64,000 nucleotides of DNA from Paraburkholderia phenazinium (GCF_900100735.1 NZ_FNCJ01000011.1:186001-250000), one strand, 5' to 3'. Numbered from the stretch's first letter, positions 18,091 through 27,573 are shown. A program made the numbers and translations. Notes: generated by a model from the letters alone, not told the origin.

Positions 18091-18591
18091 TCAAGGGTGA
18101 TACGTCTCGGGCCTCGTGGCTTCCACTGCTGCGGCCCCGCCTGCATGCGTCGGCTGCCGGACCACCAGAACCGGGATCTGACTGTGCGTCAGGACCTTCT
18201 GAGTCTCGCTGCCGAGCAACAAGGCGCGCATACCCCTGCGTCCGTGGGACGCCATGACGATAAGATCACAGTTTCGTTGTGCGGCGACACTGATAATCGC
18301 CTCATACGGGTGGGCGTGGTTCGCCGCCACCGTGTCGCATTCGACACCGGCTTGCGCGGCCGCTCTGGCGATGACCGCGAGGTGGTCTTCCGCACGCTTT
18401 CGACTGGCCTGAACGACTCGTTCCTCCTCGTCGGCAATCATTTCCGTGCCGTACGCGAGAACATGAATCTCCGGGATGACATGGAGCCCGGTGACTTTCG
18501 CGCCAGCTTCTCTCGCGAACGACACCGCCATCTGAATGGCGGTGTCGGAGAGCGCCGAACCGTCGGTCGGCACCAGCAGATGCTTGAACAT
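18091..18591 (-). CDS. Universal stress protein, UspA family
   Basis: A 166-residue single-domain Usp. MFKHLLVPTDGSALSD is the typical first strand and loop, and ASHGRRGMRALLLGSET gives the G2xG9xGS ATP-binding motif, so this belongs to the ATP-binding class. Ribosome site GGGGAGAAACGT. It lies downstream of, and in the same direction as, a BON-domain gene; both families are linked to envelope or general stress. Confidence 0.93.
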   Translation of the reverse strand: MFKHLLVPTDGSALSDTAIQMAVSFAREAGAKVTGLHVIPEIHVLAYGTEMIADEEERVVQASRKRAEDHLAVIARAAAQAGVECDTVAANHAHPYEAIISVAAQRNCDLIVMASHGRRGMRALLLGSETQKVLTHSQIPVLVVRQPTHAGGAAAVEATRPETYHP

Positions 18592-18710
18592 ACGTTTCTC
18601 CCCGCGGCCAGGCCTGTACTCGTTGACATCCTGCTCGGGGCCTGCCGCTCATGCCAGACACGCCGGCAATGCGTGCTAAATTCAACTGACAATATCGGGC
18701 CTGCACCTCG

Positions 18711-19451
18711 TCAGGCCCGCACATCGATGCGGTTGACGACCTGATCGATCGCGTCCAGATACCAGGCGTCTTGTTCCGCCTGCCGGCGCTCGGCCTCGCT
18801 CGACACCCAACCCTCCAAGGTAATCCTGTGGTTCTGCGACTTGATCACGATCTGGTCGGCCCGCACGCAGGGATCGGTTTCCAGCACCAGGTGCAGGGCC
18901 TCGGTAATTTCGTCGTCGCTGTCTTCCTCGGCGGGAGATACGTCCAGCAGATTGACCACTTCGCGGCAACTGCCGGCCCACCAGGCGAGCACGCCGGCCA
19001 GGCGCTTGTGGGACAGGCTGATCACTTGTCCCGTCAGCGTCACCACACCGTCCTGAATGGTGACTTCGATGGCGCCGCTGCCGTCTCCGTCACCGGCGGC
19101 GTCCATGGCGCCGCGCAGTATCTCCACCTGCCCTTTGACGCATGCGCAGATCACACAGTTGCGAAAATCGACGGCTTGCAGGAGCCGCTCGCACACCGCG
19201 TCGCGCAGAGCGCCGTCACCGAGCGGCGACTCGACTTTGACGCGCAGATGGTCCACCAACCCGGCGGTGCCGTTGAAAGAGTGCGCCAAGCGGACAATGC
19301 GCTTCTTGGACGCGATATCCGGCACCTCGCCCGCTACAGTCAAGGCGCCGTCGTTGAAACTCATATGGATGGGATGATTGTGCAGATTCAGGTGCGATTC
19401 GTGCTCAAAAGCCGCCAGCACCTGCTTCAAGACCGCATCACCGCCTTGCAT
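18711..19451 (-). CDS. BON-domain protein
   Basis: A 246-residue protein with at least two and probably three BON-like units (DGALTVAGEVPDIASKKRIV; VTIQDGVVTLTGQVISLSHK; VIKSQNHRITLEGWVSS). BON domains bind phospholipid or attach proteins to membranes. No signal peptide is visible, so it looks cytoplasmic, unlike OsmY. A GGGAGGCGGACC site before MQGGDAV decides the start over one 14 codons upstream. It is likely cotranscribed with the Usp gene 119 bases downstream. Confidence 0.85.
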   Translation of the reverse strand: MQGGDAVLKQVLAAFEHESHLNLHNHPIHMSFNDGALTVAGEVPDIASKKRIVRLAHSFNGTAGLVDHLRVKVESPLGDGALRDAVCERLLQAVDFRNCVICACVKGQVEILRGAMDAAGDGDGSGAIEVTIQDGVVTLTGQVISLSHKRLAGVLAWWAGSCREVVNLLDVSPAEEDSDDEITEALHLVLETDPCVRADQIVIKSQNHRITLEGWVSSEAERRQAEQDAWYLDAIDQVVNRIDVRA

Positions 19452-19723
19452 GGTCCGCCTCCCGAAAAAATCTGATGGCGCGGTTCGTTCCATGGACCGC
19501 CTCGCGAAGCTGGCCCCGTTGTGGATAAGCCGGTTTCACTCAATCAATTATAGGCACTTGGCCGGTGCATTCTTTCAGAGAGTTCGCCGTTCGCGCAGGC
19601 GCGCCGATCTGCTTTTGGACAACCCGTCGCTGAGCTAGGATCAAAGCAATCAACAGCGAATCGGCGAAACAGCGGCGTGCCTCTGCGCGACCTGCTCGCC
19701 GGCCATCCCAAGGAGCCAGCGCC

Positions 19724-20569
19724 ATGTTGAATTACCCCGCCGCTTACCAGTCCACCCAAGGTTCCGCACTCGACGTCGACAAGGCGTTTTATCGGCGCAT
19801 CGCCTCGCAGCACGACACCCGCACGCTGGTCGAATCGATTGTCGTGCCAATCAGATCGGGCCGGGCGTGGACCGTGCCGGCCGGCCACGTGTTCCGGATC
19901 GTCACGATCGAAGGTCCGCAGGTGGCCGACCTGAACCTGTGGAACCGGCACAACCCGCGCGAGCGGATGTGGGCTTCGCGCACGCGCCAGCTACAGCAGG
20001 CGCACGTCAGCATCTTCGACCGTCTGTGGTCGACCCTGCCGTTCCTGCGCCCGATGGTGACGATCACCGACGACAGCCTCGCCGGCTACGGCGTCGACGA
20101 GCATGGTGGCCGGGTTCACGACCTGCTCGGCACCCGTTGCGATCCCTACGTGAACCGGATGCTGACTGGCGAGGATTTTCATTTCCACTGCCACTCCAAT
20201 CTCACCCGCGCGATCGCTCCATACGGTCTGACCGAATACGACGTGCACGATGTGCTCAACGTGTTCCAGTGCACGGGCCTCAATCTCGAGGACAAATATT
20301 TCATGAAGGCATGCCCGGCAAAGAAGGGCGACTACCTCGAATTTTTCGCGGAAATCGATCTGTTGTGCGCGCTGTCTACCTGTCCGGGCGGCGATCTCTC
20401 GGTGCCGATGTGGGGTCCGGACGCGCGCGATCCGCTGGACGTATGCCGGCCGCTTGGCGTGGAGGTCTACCGGCTTGCGCCGCAGATGCTCGACGGCTGG
20501 ACCTCGCCAGCCGTCGCTGCATATAAAGGGCAGCATGGGATGACGCTGCAGGAGCCGGAATGGAAATGA
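19724..20569 (+). CDS. DUF1989 (urea carboxylase-associated) family protein
   Basis: A 281-residue protein of the DUF1989/YcgI family. Members occur beside urea carboxylase/allophanate hydrolase and in amino-acid or amine catabolic loci; the biochemical role is not settled. Visible conserved parts are AWTVPAGHVFRIVTIEGPQVADLNLWN, in pieces, LLGTRCDPYVN, FHFHCHSNL and NVFQCTGL. The His/Cys-rich segments could bind a metal. Ribosome site AAGGAG. It converges with the racemase-like gene. Confidence 0.85.
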   Translation: MLNYPAAYQSTQGSALDVDKAFYRRIASQHDTRTLVESIVVPIRSGRAWTVPAGHVFRIVTIEGPQVADLNLWNRHNPRERMWASRTRQLQQAHVSIFDRLWSTLPFLRPMVTITDDSLAGYGVDEHGGRVHDLLGTRCDPYVNRMLTGEDFHFHCHSNLTRAIAPYGLTEYDVHDVLNVFQCTGLNLEDKYFMKACPAKKGDYLEFFAEIDLLCALSTCPGGDLSVPMWGPDARDPLDVCRPLGVEVYRLAPQMLDGWTSPAVAAYKGQHGMTLQEPEWK

Positions 20570-20583
20570 GCGTTTCGCCCCGC

Positions 20584-21360
20584 CTACAGCGCAAATAACC
20601 GCCCACGCTGCGGCTCAGGATCTTCCACACCCGCCAGCCGCAACGCATGCCAGGCCATCGCGAAGTTGCTGGAGATCACCGGCTTGCCGATTCTCGCTTC
20701 CAGCTCGGTAACGAATTCGGCGATGCGCAGACTGGTGCACGACACGAAAACCGCTTCCACGTCGGGGTTCTGCCCGAGCCGCTCGACGGCAGCTTGCAAG
20801 GAGGCCTTGTCGATCCGTGCGACCTCGTTGTCGTTCGCATGCTCGAACGACGCCATGCGTGTAATGCGCATGCCGCGCGCCTCGATGTAGTCGCGCATGA
20901 AGTCGTTGATCGAGCGCACATAGGGTGTCAATAACGCGGCTCGCTGCACGCCCAGTGCGCGCAGTGCAGCAAGCGCAGCCGTAATCGGCGTGGTACACGC
21001 GACGCCCGGGCGCGCCTCGCGGATGCGCGCGAATACGTTTTCCTCGCCGATCACCATCGACGCCGACGTGCAACCGAACGCCACGACATCGATTCGCTCT
21101 GCAGGCCTGATCAGCGCAACCGCCGCTGCGATCCGCGCCTCCATTTCAACGAGGCGTTCCGGCGTGATGTCCGGCGAATTGAGTATGCGGCTCTCGTAGA
21201 ACGCCACGCCATCCTGGGTCAGCAGTTTGCGCCATTCGTGTTCGATGGTGTGATCGGTAGCGAGCACCACCAGCCCGATGGCGGCCCGCCGGCAGATGCC
21301 TTCATCCAGCGCGAGATCGAGCCTGATGTACGTATCGTCCTGAGACTGAATCGTGCTCAT
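20584..21360 (-). CDS. Asp/Glu-racemase superfamily enzyme (maleate isomerase/EutA-like)
   Basis: A 258-residue cytosolic protein of the Asp/Glu racemase fold with two catalytic-type cysteines, in FGCTSASMVIG and in VSCTSLRIAEF. This matches maleate cis-trans isomerases, arylmalonate decarboxylases and the ectoine-degradation protein EutA; I cannot choose among them. The start MSTIQSQ overlaps the stop of the upstream oxidase gene (ATGA), so the two are coupled and probably act in one pathway. Confidence 0.82.
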   Translation of the reverse strand: MSTIQSQDDTYIRLDLALDEGICRRAAIGLVVLATDHTIEHEWRKLLTQDGVAFYESRILNSPDITPERLVEMEARIAAAVALIRPAERIDVVAFGCTSASMVIGEENVFARIREARPGVACTTPITAALAALRALGVQRAALLTPYVRSINDFMRDYIEARGMRITRMASFEHANDNEVARIDKASLQAAVERLGQNPDVEAVFVSCTSLRIAEFVTELEARIGKPVISSNFAMAWHALRLAGVEDPEPQRGRLFAL

Positions 21361-22601
21361 GTCAGTGTCATCCCTGTCATGTCGAGTTCGGGCTGGCGAC
21401 CGGCCATGATGTCGACCAGCAGTTTTGCGGTTCCACACGACATGGTCCACCCCATGTGTCCGTGACCTGTGTTCAGATACAGGTTCCTGTGGCGTGTGCG
21501 GCCAATCAGCGGCGTGCCCTCGGGCGTCATCGGACGCAAACCTGCCCAGTAGGTGGGGCGGCCATAGTCGGCGCCGTCAGGGAACCACTCTCGGGCGGCC
21601 TTCAGCATCGTCCCGAAGTCGGCGGGCGTGTGCCGCGTATCATAACCGGCGAATTCGGCGGTCGCGGTAAAGCGCAAGCGTTGGCCAAAGCGCGCCCACG
21701 CCACGAGATGGTTCTCATCGACGCCGCCCAGATCCGGCGGACGGTGCTGCGGCCCAACCGGAAAGGTGGCGGAATAGCCCTTGACCGGATACACCGGCAG
21801 CCGGTAACCCAGCCGCCGCGCCAGAATCGGCGACCAGGAGCCGAGCGCCAGCACGAACTCGTCGCCACCCACAAGTCCGGCTGGCGTGCGCACTCCGATG
21901 ACCCGATCGCCGGACGCCTCGATCGCGCTAATGGCGGTATCGAACTCGAAACGCACCCCAAGGCGCTCGCACACCTCTTTCAGCGCCCGGGTGAACAGGT
22001 GCGCATCGCCACTTTCGTCAGTTGGACAGTAGATCGCACCGGCGATCCGCTCGCGCGCACTCGCGAACGCCGGCTCGCGCGCCACCACCTGCGCCGCATC
22101 CAGCGTTTCGAGCAGCAGCCCGTTATCCGCGAGGATCGACATGTTCTGGATGCCGCGCGCGAAAGACGCTTCGTCGCGATAGAGATACAACAGGCCGCGG
22201 CTGATGCGGTCGTACTCCAGATGCTCGGCTGCGCTCAATTGCTGCAACTGACTTTGTGCATAGCGGCAAAGCCTCACCTTGCGCGTGGTGTTCTGGCGCG
22301 AGCGCTCGGCCGTGCAGTTGCGCAGGAACTGCACGCACCAGGCCCACATGTGCGGATCGGCGTTGAGCTTGAGCCGCAGCGCCTGACCTCCGACGAAGAG
22401 CGATTTCAGCAGGATTTTCGGCGCACGCGGCGACGCCCATGTGTACGAATGGCCGGGCGCGACCAGACCGGCGTTGGCAAAGCTGGTCTCGAGCGCGACC
22501 CCCGGCCGGCGGTCGATCACCGTCACCTCGCGGCCCTCCCTGGCGAGGTAATACGCCGCCGTGACGCCCGCTATTCCGCCACCCAGCACAACGCTTTTCA
22601 T
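21357..22601 (-). CDS. FAD-dependent D-amino-acid dehydrogenase-like oxidoreductase (DadA type)
   Basis: A 414-residue DAO-fold flavoenzyme. The dinucleotide motif VVLGGGIAGVTAAYYLAREG opens the protein, and the C-terminal segment (YWAGLRPMTPEGTPLIG, NTGHGHMGWTMSCG) is the DadA/glycine-oxidase signature. It would oxidise a D- or secondary amine amino acid to the oxo acid. The coupled racemase-like gene and the divergent Liv importer suggest uptake and oxidation of one amino-acid-like compound. Confidence 0.9.
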   Translation of the reverse strand: MKSVVLGGGIAGVTAAYYLAREGREVTVIDRRPGVALETSFANAGLVAPGHSYTWASPRAPKILLKSLFVGGQALRLKLNADPHMWAWCVQFLRNCTAERSRQNTTRKVRLCRYAQSQLQQLSAAEHLEYDRISRGLLYLYRDEASFARGIQNMSILADNGLLLETLDAAQVVAREPAFASARERIAGAIYCPTDESGDAHLFTRALKEVCERLGVRFEFDTAISAIEASGDRVIGVRTPAGLVGGDEFVLALGSWSPILARRLGYRLPVYPVKGYSATFPVGPQHRPPDLGGVDENHLVAWARFGQRLRFTATAEFAGYDTRHTPADFGTMLKAAREWFPDGADYGRPTYWAGLRPMTPEGTPLIGRTRHRNLYLNTGHGHMGWTMSCGTAKLLVDIMAGRQPELDMTGMTLT

Positions 22602-22879
22602 GCGTTCCCCTCATGGTTGCCGTTCAAAAAATGCGAAGTTGCCGCCGCTTTTTGTATGGTGTTCTATACGCGCATACCCTATACCGCCCAAATGTGCGGC
22701 GAGACCTATCATAAAAAAGGCACTTTTATGGTAACGCTGCTGAGTCCGATAGTCAGGCGCTCGATCTGACCGATTCAACTCGCATGCAACCTACGTTTCC
22801 AAACATTTTCTGATGTCGCCGGTCGATCCGGGTGGCGGATCCCGTCGATCCCTTTCACAATAATTAAGGAGTCACCAAC
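22602..22879. promoter_or_regulatory. Divergent control region between the oxidase gene and the liv operon
   Basis: A 278-base gap that must hold promoters for both directions. Around 22656-22690 there are repeated TATAC/GTAT words, including GTATGGTGTTCTATAC, an imperfect dyad of the kind bound by GntR-type repressors. A good ribosome site (AAGGAG) precedes livK. No hexamer pair is convincing, so promoter positions are not assigned. Confidence 0.35.
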
Positions 22880-24073
22880 ATGATTGATCAGAAGAATGGC
22901 TCGCCCGGCGCGGCTCGTACGTTGCGGCAAACAGCAATCGCGGCATCGGCCGCCCTGGCCCTGCTCGCCGGCATCGCCCCCAGTTCAGCGCAAAGCCAGA
23001 CCATCAAGATCGGCGTACCCGTGCCGCTGTCGGGCAGCTCCGCCAATGCCGGCACGGATATTCTCAATGGCGCCAAGCTTGCCGCCGCCAAGGTCAATGC
23101 GACAGGTGGCGTGCTCGGCATGCAGATCGAGCTGGTGCCCGAGGACGACGCCTGCGACGCACAGACGGCCGTGCAGGCGGCGCAAAAGCTGGTGGACGCA
23201 GGCGTGGTCGCCGTGGCCGGCGGTTACTGTTCCAGTGCGGCGCTGCCGGAATTGACGACCTTTCATCGCGCCGGGATTCCCTACGTGCTGGACGCGTCGA
23301 CCAATCCCAAGCTGACCGAGATGGGCTACGACAACGTCTTCCGGACGATTGGCCGTGACGACGAGCAGGGGCCGTTTGCCGCGAGTTTCATGAAAAATTC
23401 GCTACACGTGAAGCGTGCGGCGGTGATCAACGACAATACGACCTATGCCAAGGGCCTCGCCGACAACACCGTGGAAGCCCTGAAAAAGGACGGTGTCGAT
23501 GTCGTCTATGACGATGCGATCACACCCGGTCAGATGGACTACTCACCAACCCTGACTCACGTCGCCTCGCTGAAGCCAGACGTGATCTACTACACCGGCT
23601 ACTTCTCCGAGGCAGGGCTGATCGTCAAGGAGGCCCGGCAACTGGGGCTGAAGATGACCTTGATGGGCGGCGACGGCACCAATGACCCCACGCTGATGAA
23701 GACAGCCGGCCCGGCGGCCGACGGCATGATCATCACCACAGCGCCGCTGGCGCAGTTCCTGAGCGGCGCGCACAGCTTCGTGGACGACTACACAAAGGCC
23801 TATGGGCAAGGGCCGGGGCCGTATTCGGTCTACGAATACGATGCCGTTGGCGTGACGGCGAAAGCGATCGCAGACGCGAAGTCGTCGACGCCTGCCGCGA
23901 TCACGGCCGCCCTGCACAAGATCACGAACTACCCGGGCGCGACCGGGACGATCGGCTTTAACCCGAAGGGTGACCGCAGCGTGGCGGTGTACATCACCAT
24001 CATCGTTCACGGCGACAACTTCGCGCCTTACCAGAGGCAAGATGCCGCCGGACACTGGATGGCGATGAAATAG
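22880..24073 (+). CDS. Branched-chain amino-acid-type ABC transporter, periplasmic binding protein (LivK-like)
   Basis: A 397-residue type I periplasmic binding protein. Residues 1-38 form a long signal peptide with a hydrophobic core (ASAALALLAGIAPSSAQSQ) cut after AQS or similar; mature sequence begins near TIKIGVPVPLSGSSA, the family opening. The protein would bind an amino acid or related amide in the periplasm. It is the first gene of a four-gene importer operon. Confidence 0.93.
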   Translation: MIDQKNGSPGAARTLRQTAIAASAALALLAGIAPSSAQSQTIKIGVPVPLSGSSANAGTDILNGAKLAAAKVNATGGVLGMQIELVPEDDACDAQTAVQAAQKLVDAGVVAVAGGYCSSAALPELTTFHRAGIPYVLDASTNPKLTEMGYDNVFRTIGRDDEQGPFAASFMKNSLHVKRAAVINDNTTYAKGLADNTVEALKKDGVDVVYDDAITPGQMDYSPTLTHVASLKPDVIYYTGYFSEAGLIVKEARQLGLKMTLMGGDGTNDPTLMKTAGPAADGMIITTAPLAQFLSGAHSFVDDYTKAYGQGPGPYSVYEYDAVGVTAKAIADAKSSTPAAITAALHKITNYPGATGTIGFNPKGDRSVAVYITIIVHGDNFAPYQRQDAAGHWMAMK

Positions 24074-24106
24074 GCCCGCTCCAGGCCCGATTCGGCCCGC
24101 CCCGCC

Positions 24107-25006
24107 ATGAGCACCTTCCTCCAGTTTGTTGTCGAAGGGCTGACGATCGGCTCGTTCTATGCGCTCGTCGCCCTCGGCTACACGATGGTCTACGGGATCA
24201 TCCGGCTGATCAACTTCGCGCATGGCGATCTGTTCATGGTGGGGGCGTTCATCGGCTGGACCGGTCTGACGGTGCTTGCTGCAGCGCACTTGCCGCTGGC
24301 GTTGGCGCTGCTGATCGCGCTCGTGGTCGCGATGGTGGTCACCGGCGCGCTCGGGCTCGCAATCGAGCGGGTGGCCTACCAGCCGCTGCTGCGCGCGCCA
24401 CGGTTGTCGATTCTGATCACCGCGCTCGGCGTCTCGCTGGCGCTGGAAAACGGCGTGCTGCTGCTCTACGGCGCCGGTTTCAACACCTATCCCCACGTGC
24501 TCAGCCAGGCAGGACTGGTTTTCGACGGTGTGCAGATCACGTTTGCCGAGATCGGCATCATCGTGGCCAGCTTTGCGTTGATGCTCGGGCTGTATTTCTT
24601 CGTTCACCGCACCTTCATCGGCACTGCGATGCGCGCGCTGGCGATCGATCAGGACGCAGCGCGTTTGATGGGCATCGATGTCGAGCGGCTGATCCAGCTC
24701 ACCTTCTTCCTCGGCTCCGCGCTGGCCGCCGTAGCAGGCGTCATGGAAGGGCTCTACTACACGCAGATCAATTTCTTCATGGGTTTCGTACTGGGCCTGC
24801 GCGCGTTTACCGCGGCGGTACTCGGCGGTATCGGCAATATCCCGGGTGCGATGGCTGGCGGCATCCTGATCGGCCTGCTCGAGTCGTTTGGCGCTGGCTA
24901 CGTTTCCTCGCGGTGGACCGATGTGCTCGTGTTCGGCGTACTGATCGGCGTACTCGTGATCAAGCCGACCGGTTTGTTCGGCGAACGCGTCGTCGAGAGA
25001 ATGTAG
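24107..25006 (+). CDS. ABC importer permease LivH-like
   Basis: A 299-residue inner-membrane permease with about eight hydrophobic segments. The start (FVVEGLTIGSFYALVALGYT) and the segments NFAHGDLFMVGAF and EGLYYTQINFF are typical of LivH, and the cytosolic coupling loop (MRALAIDQDAARLMGIDVER) contacts the ATPases. It partners the LivM half of the next gene, which begins 6 bases after this stop. Confidence 0.95.
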   Translation: MSTFLQFVVEGLTIGSFYALVALGYTMVYGIIRLINFAHGDLFMVGAFIGWTGLTVLAAAHLPLALALLIALVVAMVVTGALGLAIERVAYQPLLRAPRLSILITALGVSLALENGVLLLYGAGFNTYPHVLSQAGLVFDGVQITFAEIGIIVASFALMLGLYFFVHRTFIGTAMRALAIDQDAARLMGIDVERLIQLTFFLGSALAAVAGVMEGLYYTQINFFMGFVLGLRAFTAAVLGGIGNIPGAMAGGILIGLLESFGAGYVSSRWTDVLVFGVLIGVLVIKPTGLFGERVVERM

Positions 25007-25012
25007 CCCATC

Positions 25013-26839
25013 ATGAGCACGGTGCAGGCGGCATCGCGTTGGTCTCGCCCCGCCGGCGTCGCGCTGCTGGTCGCCGCCGCAGCTCTGCCGGCCGTCGCCA
25101 GCAACTATCTCGTCGATGTGGGCCTGACCATCGCCACCTATTCGATCCTGGGCCTCGGGCTGAACATCGTCGTCGGTTATGCTGGCTTGCTGGATCTCGG
25201 TTACGCCGCCTTCTTCGCGATTGGCGCCTACACCACGGCGTTGCTGGAAACGCTGCTGCACTTCTCGTTCTGGGAAACGCTGCCGTTCAGCCTCGCGTTT
25301 GCCGGTGCTTCGGGGATTGTCATCGGCTACCCTACCCTGCGCCTGCGCAGCGACTATCTGGCCATCGTCACGCTCGGGTTCGGCGAGATCACACGCATCG
25401 TTGCCACCAATCTGAACATTACGGGCGGGCCCAACGGTATCTACGGCATCGAGAGTCCGAGTCTGTTCGGTTATGAAATCAGTTCGCCGCGGGCGGTCTA
25501 CGAACTCGGTATCGCCTTCCTCGTGCTGGTGCTGGGGTTTGCCATCCGGCTCGGCAAATCGCGGCTCGGGCGCGCCTGGACCAGTATCCGGGAGGACGAG
25601 TCGGCTGCCGAAGCCGTCGGTGTGCCGACCCTGCGTGTCAAAATGCTCGCCTACGTGATGGGCGCATTGATCGGCGGTCTGGCAGGCAGCCTGTTCGCCG
25701 CGCGCTTCGGGACCATCGACCCGACCGGCTTCACCTATCTGCAGTCCGTGACGATTTTGATCGTCGTCGTACTCGGCGGCCGGGGCAGCATTCCGGGCGT
25801 CATCCTCGGCGCGGTCATCGTTGCGGGCCTGCCCGAGATGCTGCGCTTTCTCAACCTCTGGCGGATTTTCGCTTTCGCGATCGGGCTCGTCATCCTGATG
25901 CTGGCGAGACCGCAAGGGCTGTGGCCGGCGCCGCTGCGCCGGGTGACACTACCGCCTATTGGTGCCGGGGGTGCCGGGGACGCCGGAGGTCCCGAAACCC
26001 TTCGCCCCCGCGAGAATGTCGCCGGCGAAGTCCTGCTCGAGGTGCGCAGCATGCAACGCCGCTTCGGCGGCGTACAGGCACTCGGCGGGATCAGTTTCAC
26101 AGTGCGCAACGGCGAGATCCTGAGCTTGATCGGTCCTAACGGCGCCGGCAAGACAACGGTGTTCAACTGCCTCACCGGCGTGATCCGCCCGACCGGCGGC
26201 GAGGTGTTGTGGCGCGGAACGTCGCTGGCCGGCGGCGCGCCCCATCGCATCGTCCATGCCGGCATGGCCCGCACCTTTCAAGGCATCCGCCTGTTTGCCA
26301 ACATGACGGCCTTCGAGAACGTGCTGATCGGCATGGATCATCGACTCCATACCTTGCTCGTCGCCGAACTGCTGGCCTTGCCCTCCGCTCGCGCCGAGGA
26401 AGCGGAGCACGCGGCGGAAGGTTTGCGCTGGCTCGGTTTTGTCGGCCTCGCGGCACGCGCAGGCGAGCGTGCCGCTGACCTGCCGTATGGCGATCAACGC
26501 CGGCTGGAGATTGCCCGCGCACTCGCCAGCAACCCGCACCTGCTGCTGCTCGACGAGCCGGCGGCGGGGATGAACCCGACCGAAAAGCATGCCTTGATGG
26601 AGTTGATCCGGCGCATCCGGGATCTGGGCGTGACCGTACTGCTGATCGAACACGACATGATGCTGGTGATGAGCGTGTCGGACAGGATCATCGTCATGGA
26701 TCACGGCATCCTGATTGCCGAGGGAACGCCAGCCGAGATCCAGGCCGACCCGCGTGTGATCGACGCCTATCTCGGGACGGCCGACGCGGACGAAGCAGCC
26801 GACGATCCTGCTGGGGAGAAATCGCTGTGGGACTCCTAG
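25013..26839 (+). CDS. Fused ABC importer permease-ATPase (LivM-LivG)
   Basis: A single 608-residue protein. Residues 1-310 are a LivM-type permease (NIVVGYAGLLDLGYAAFFAIG; coupling segment WTSIREDESAAEAVGVP). A Gly/Pro-rich linker follows at about 310-335. Residues 340-590 are a LivG ATPase with Walker A GPNGAGKTT, signature LPYGDQRRLEIARAL and Walker B LLLLDEPAAGMNP. The frame is continuous with no internal stop, so the fusion is real if the sequence is right; such fusions are known in Burkholderiales. livF starts 13 bases before its end. Confidence 0.95.
   Translation: MSTVQAASRWSRPAGVALLVAAAALPAVASNYLVDVGLTIATYSILGLGLNIVVGYAGLLDLGYAAFFAIGAYTTALLETLLHFSFWETLPFSLAFAGASGIVIGYPTLRLRSDYLAIVTLGFGEITRIVATNLNITGGPNGIYGIESPSLFGYEISSPRAVYELGIAFLVLVLGFAIRLGKSRLGRAWTSIREDESAAEAVGVPTLRVKMLAYVMGALIGGLAGSLFAARFGTIDPTGFTYLQSVTILIVVVLGGRGSIPGVILGAVIVAGLPEMLRFLNLWRIFAFAIGLVILMLARPQGLWPAPLRRVTLPPIGAGGAGDAGGPETLRPRENVAGEVLLEVRSMQRRFGGVQALGGISFTVRNGEILSLIGPNGAGKTTVFNCLTGVIRPTGGEVLWRGTSLAGGAPHRIVHAGMARTFQGIRLFANMTAFENVLIGMDHRLHTLLVAELLALPSARAEEAEHAAEGLRWLGFVGLAARAGERAADLPYGDQRRLEIARALASNPHLLLLDEPAAGMNPTEKHALMELIRRIRDLGVTVLLIEHDMMLVMSVSDRIIVMDHGILIAEGTPAEIQADPRVIDAYLGTADADEAADDPAGEKSLWDS
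26317..26359. repeat. 43-bp segment of livG duplicated at 31334-31376 (copy A)
   Basis: This stretch, inside the ATPase coding part of the livM-livG fusion, is identical over 43 bases to positions 31334-31376 in a non-coding gap about 5 kb away, in the same orientation. Identity ends sharply on both sides apart from a shared CGCC slightly beyond the 3' end. Here it is coding and is presumed the source. Confidence 0.9.
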
Positions 26840-27558
26840 AAATAAGCGATCTGCACGTGAGCTATGGAACCGTCGAAGTGCTGCACGGCATCTCGCTGGA
26901 GGTCGCCGAGGGCGAGATCGTGGCGCTGCTCGGCAGCAACGGAGCGGGAAAGACTACGACGCTTCGTGCCATTTCCGGCCTGATTCGCCCCCGCGCGGGA
27001 GCGATCGTGCTGGCCGGGCAGCAGCTCACAGGCTTGCGCGCCCACCAGATCGTGGCGCTGGGTCTCGGGCATGTGCCGGAGGGGCGTCGCATGTTCGGGG
27101 CGTTGACCGTCGAGGAGAATCTCCGGCTCGGCGCTTATCTGATCCGGCGCGAGAGCGTGGTGCTGGAACAGCGCATCGCGCAGGTGTACGAAACTTTTTC
27201 ACGCCTCGGCGAACGGCGCAGCCAGTTGGCTGGGACGCTCAGTGGCGGTGAGCAGCAGATGCTGGCGATCGCGCGTGCCTTGATGTTGCGGCCTCGTATC
27301 GTCGTGCTGGATGAACCGTCCATGGGACTGGCGCCGAAGCTGGTGCGCGTGATCTTCGGCATGATCTCCGATATCTGCAAAGCAGGCACATCCGTCCTCC
27401 TTGTCGAGCAGAACGCGCGCCAGGCGCTGCGCATCGCACATCGGGCCTATGTGCTGGAAAGCGGCCGTATCGCGCTCGCCGGGTCGGCCCACGAACTGGC
27501 GCAGGATAACCGGGTGCGGGCAGCGTATCTGGGCGGCAGTGCTGTCGTCCCCGAGTGA
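26827..27558 (+). CDS. ABC importer ATPase LivF-like
   Basis: A 243-residue ABC ATPase with GTG start overlapping the previous gene. Walker A is LGSNGAGKTT, the signature LSGGEQQMLAIARAL, Walker B RIVVLDEPSMGL and the switch His lies in the LLVEQNARQAL region typical of LivF, where the usual H-loop is altered as in the family. It forms the ATPase heterodimer with the LivG half of the fused protein. It ends 15 bases from a convergent gene. Confidence 0.95.
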   Translation: MGLLEISDLHVSYGTVEVLHGISLEVAEGEIVALLGSNGAGKTTTLRAISGLIRPRAGAIVLAGQQLTGLRAHQIVALGLGHVPEGRRMFGALTVEENLRLGAYLIRRESVVLEQRIAQVYETFSRLGERRSQLAGTLSGGEQQMLAIARALMLRPRIVVLDEPSMGLAPKLVRVIFGMISDICKAGTSVLLVEQNARQALRIAHRAYVLESGRIALAGSAHELAQDNRVRAAYLGGSAVVPE

Positions 27559-27573
27559 CGCCCACGCCGAACT

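Noticed and set aside
23543..25915. 790-codon open frame on the minus strand across livK, livH and livM
   Set aside because: Spans three convincing genes on the other strand; composition is Arg/Asp/Gln-rich and without recognisable motifs.
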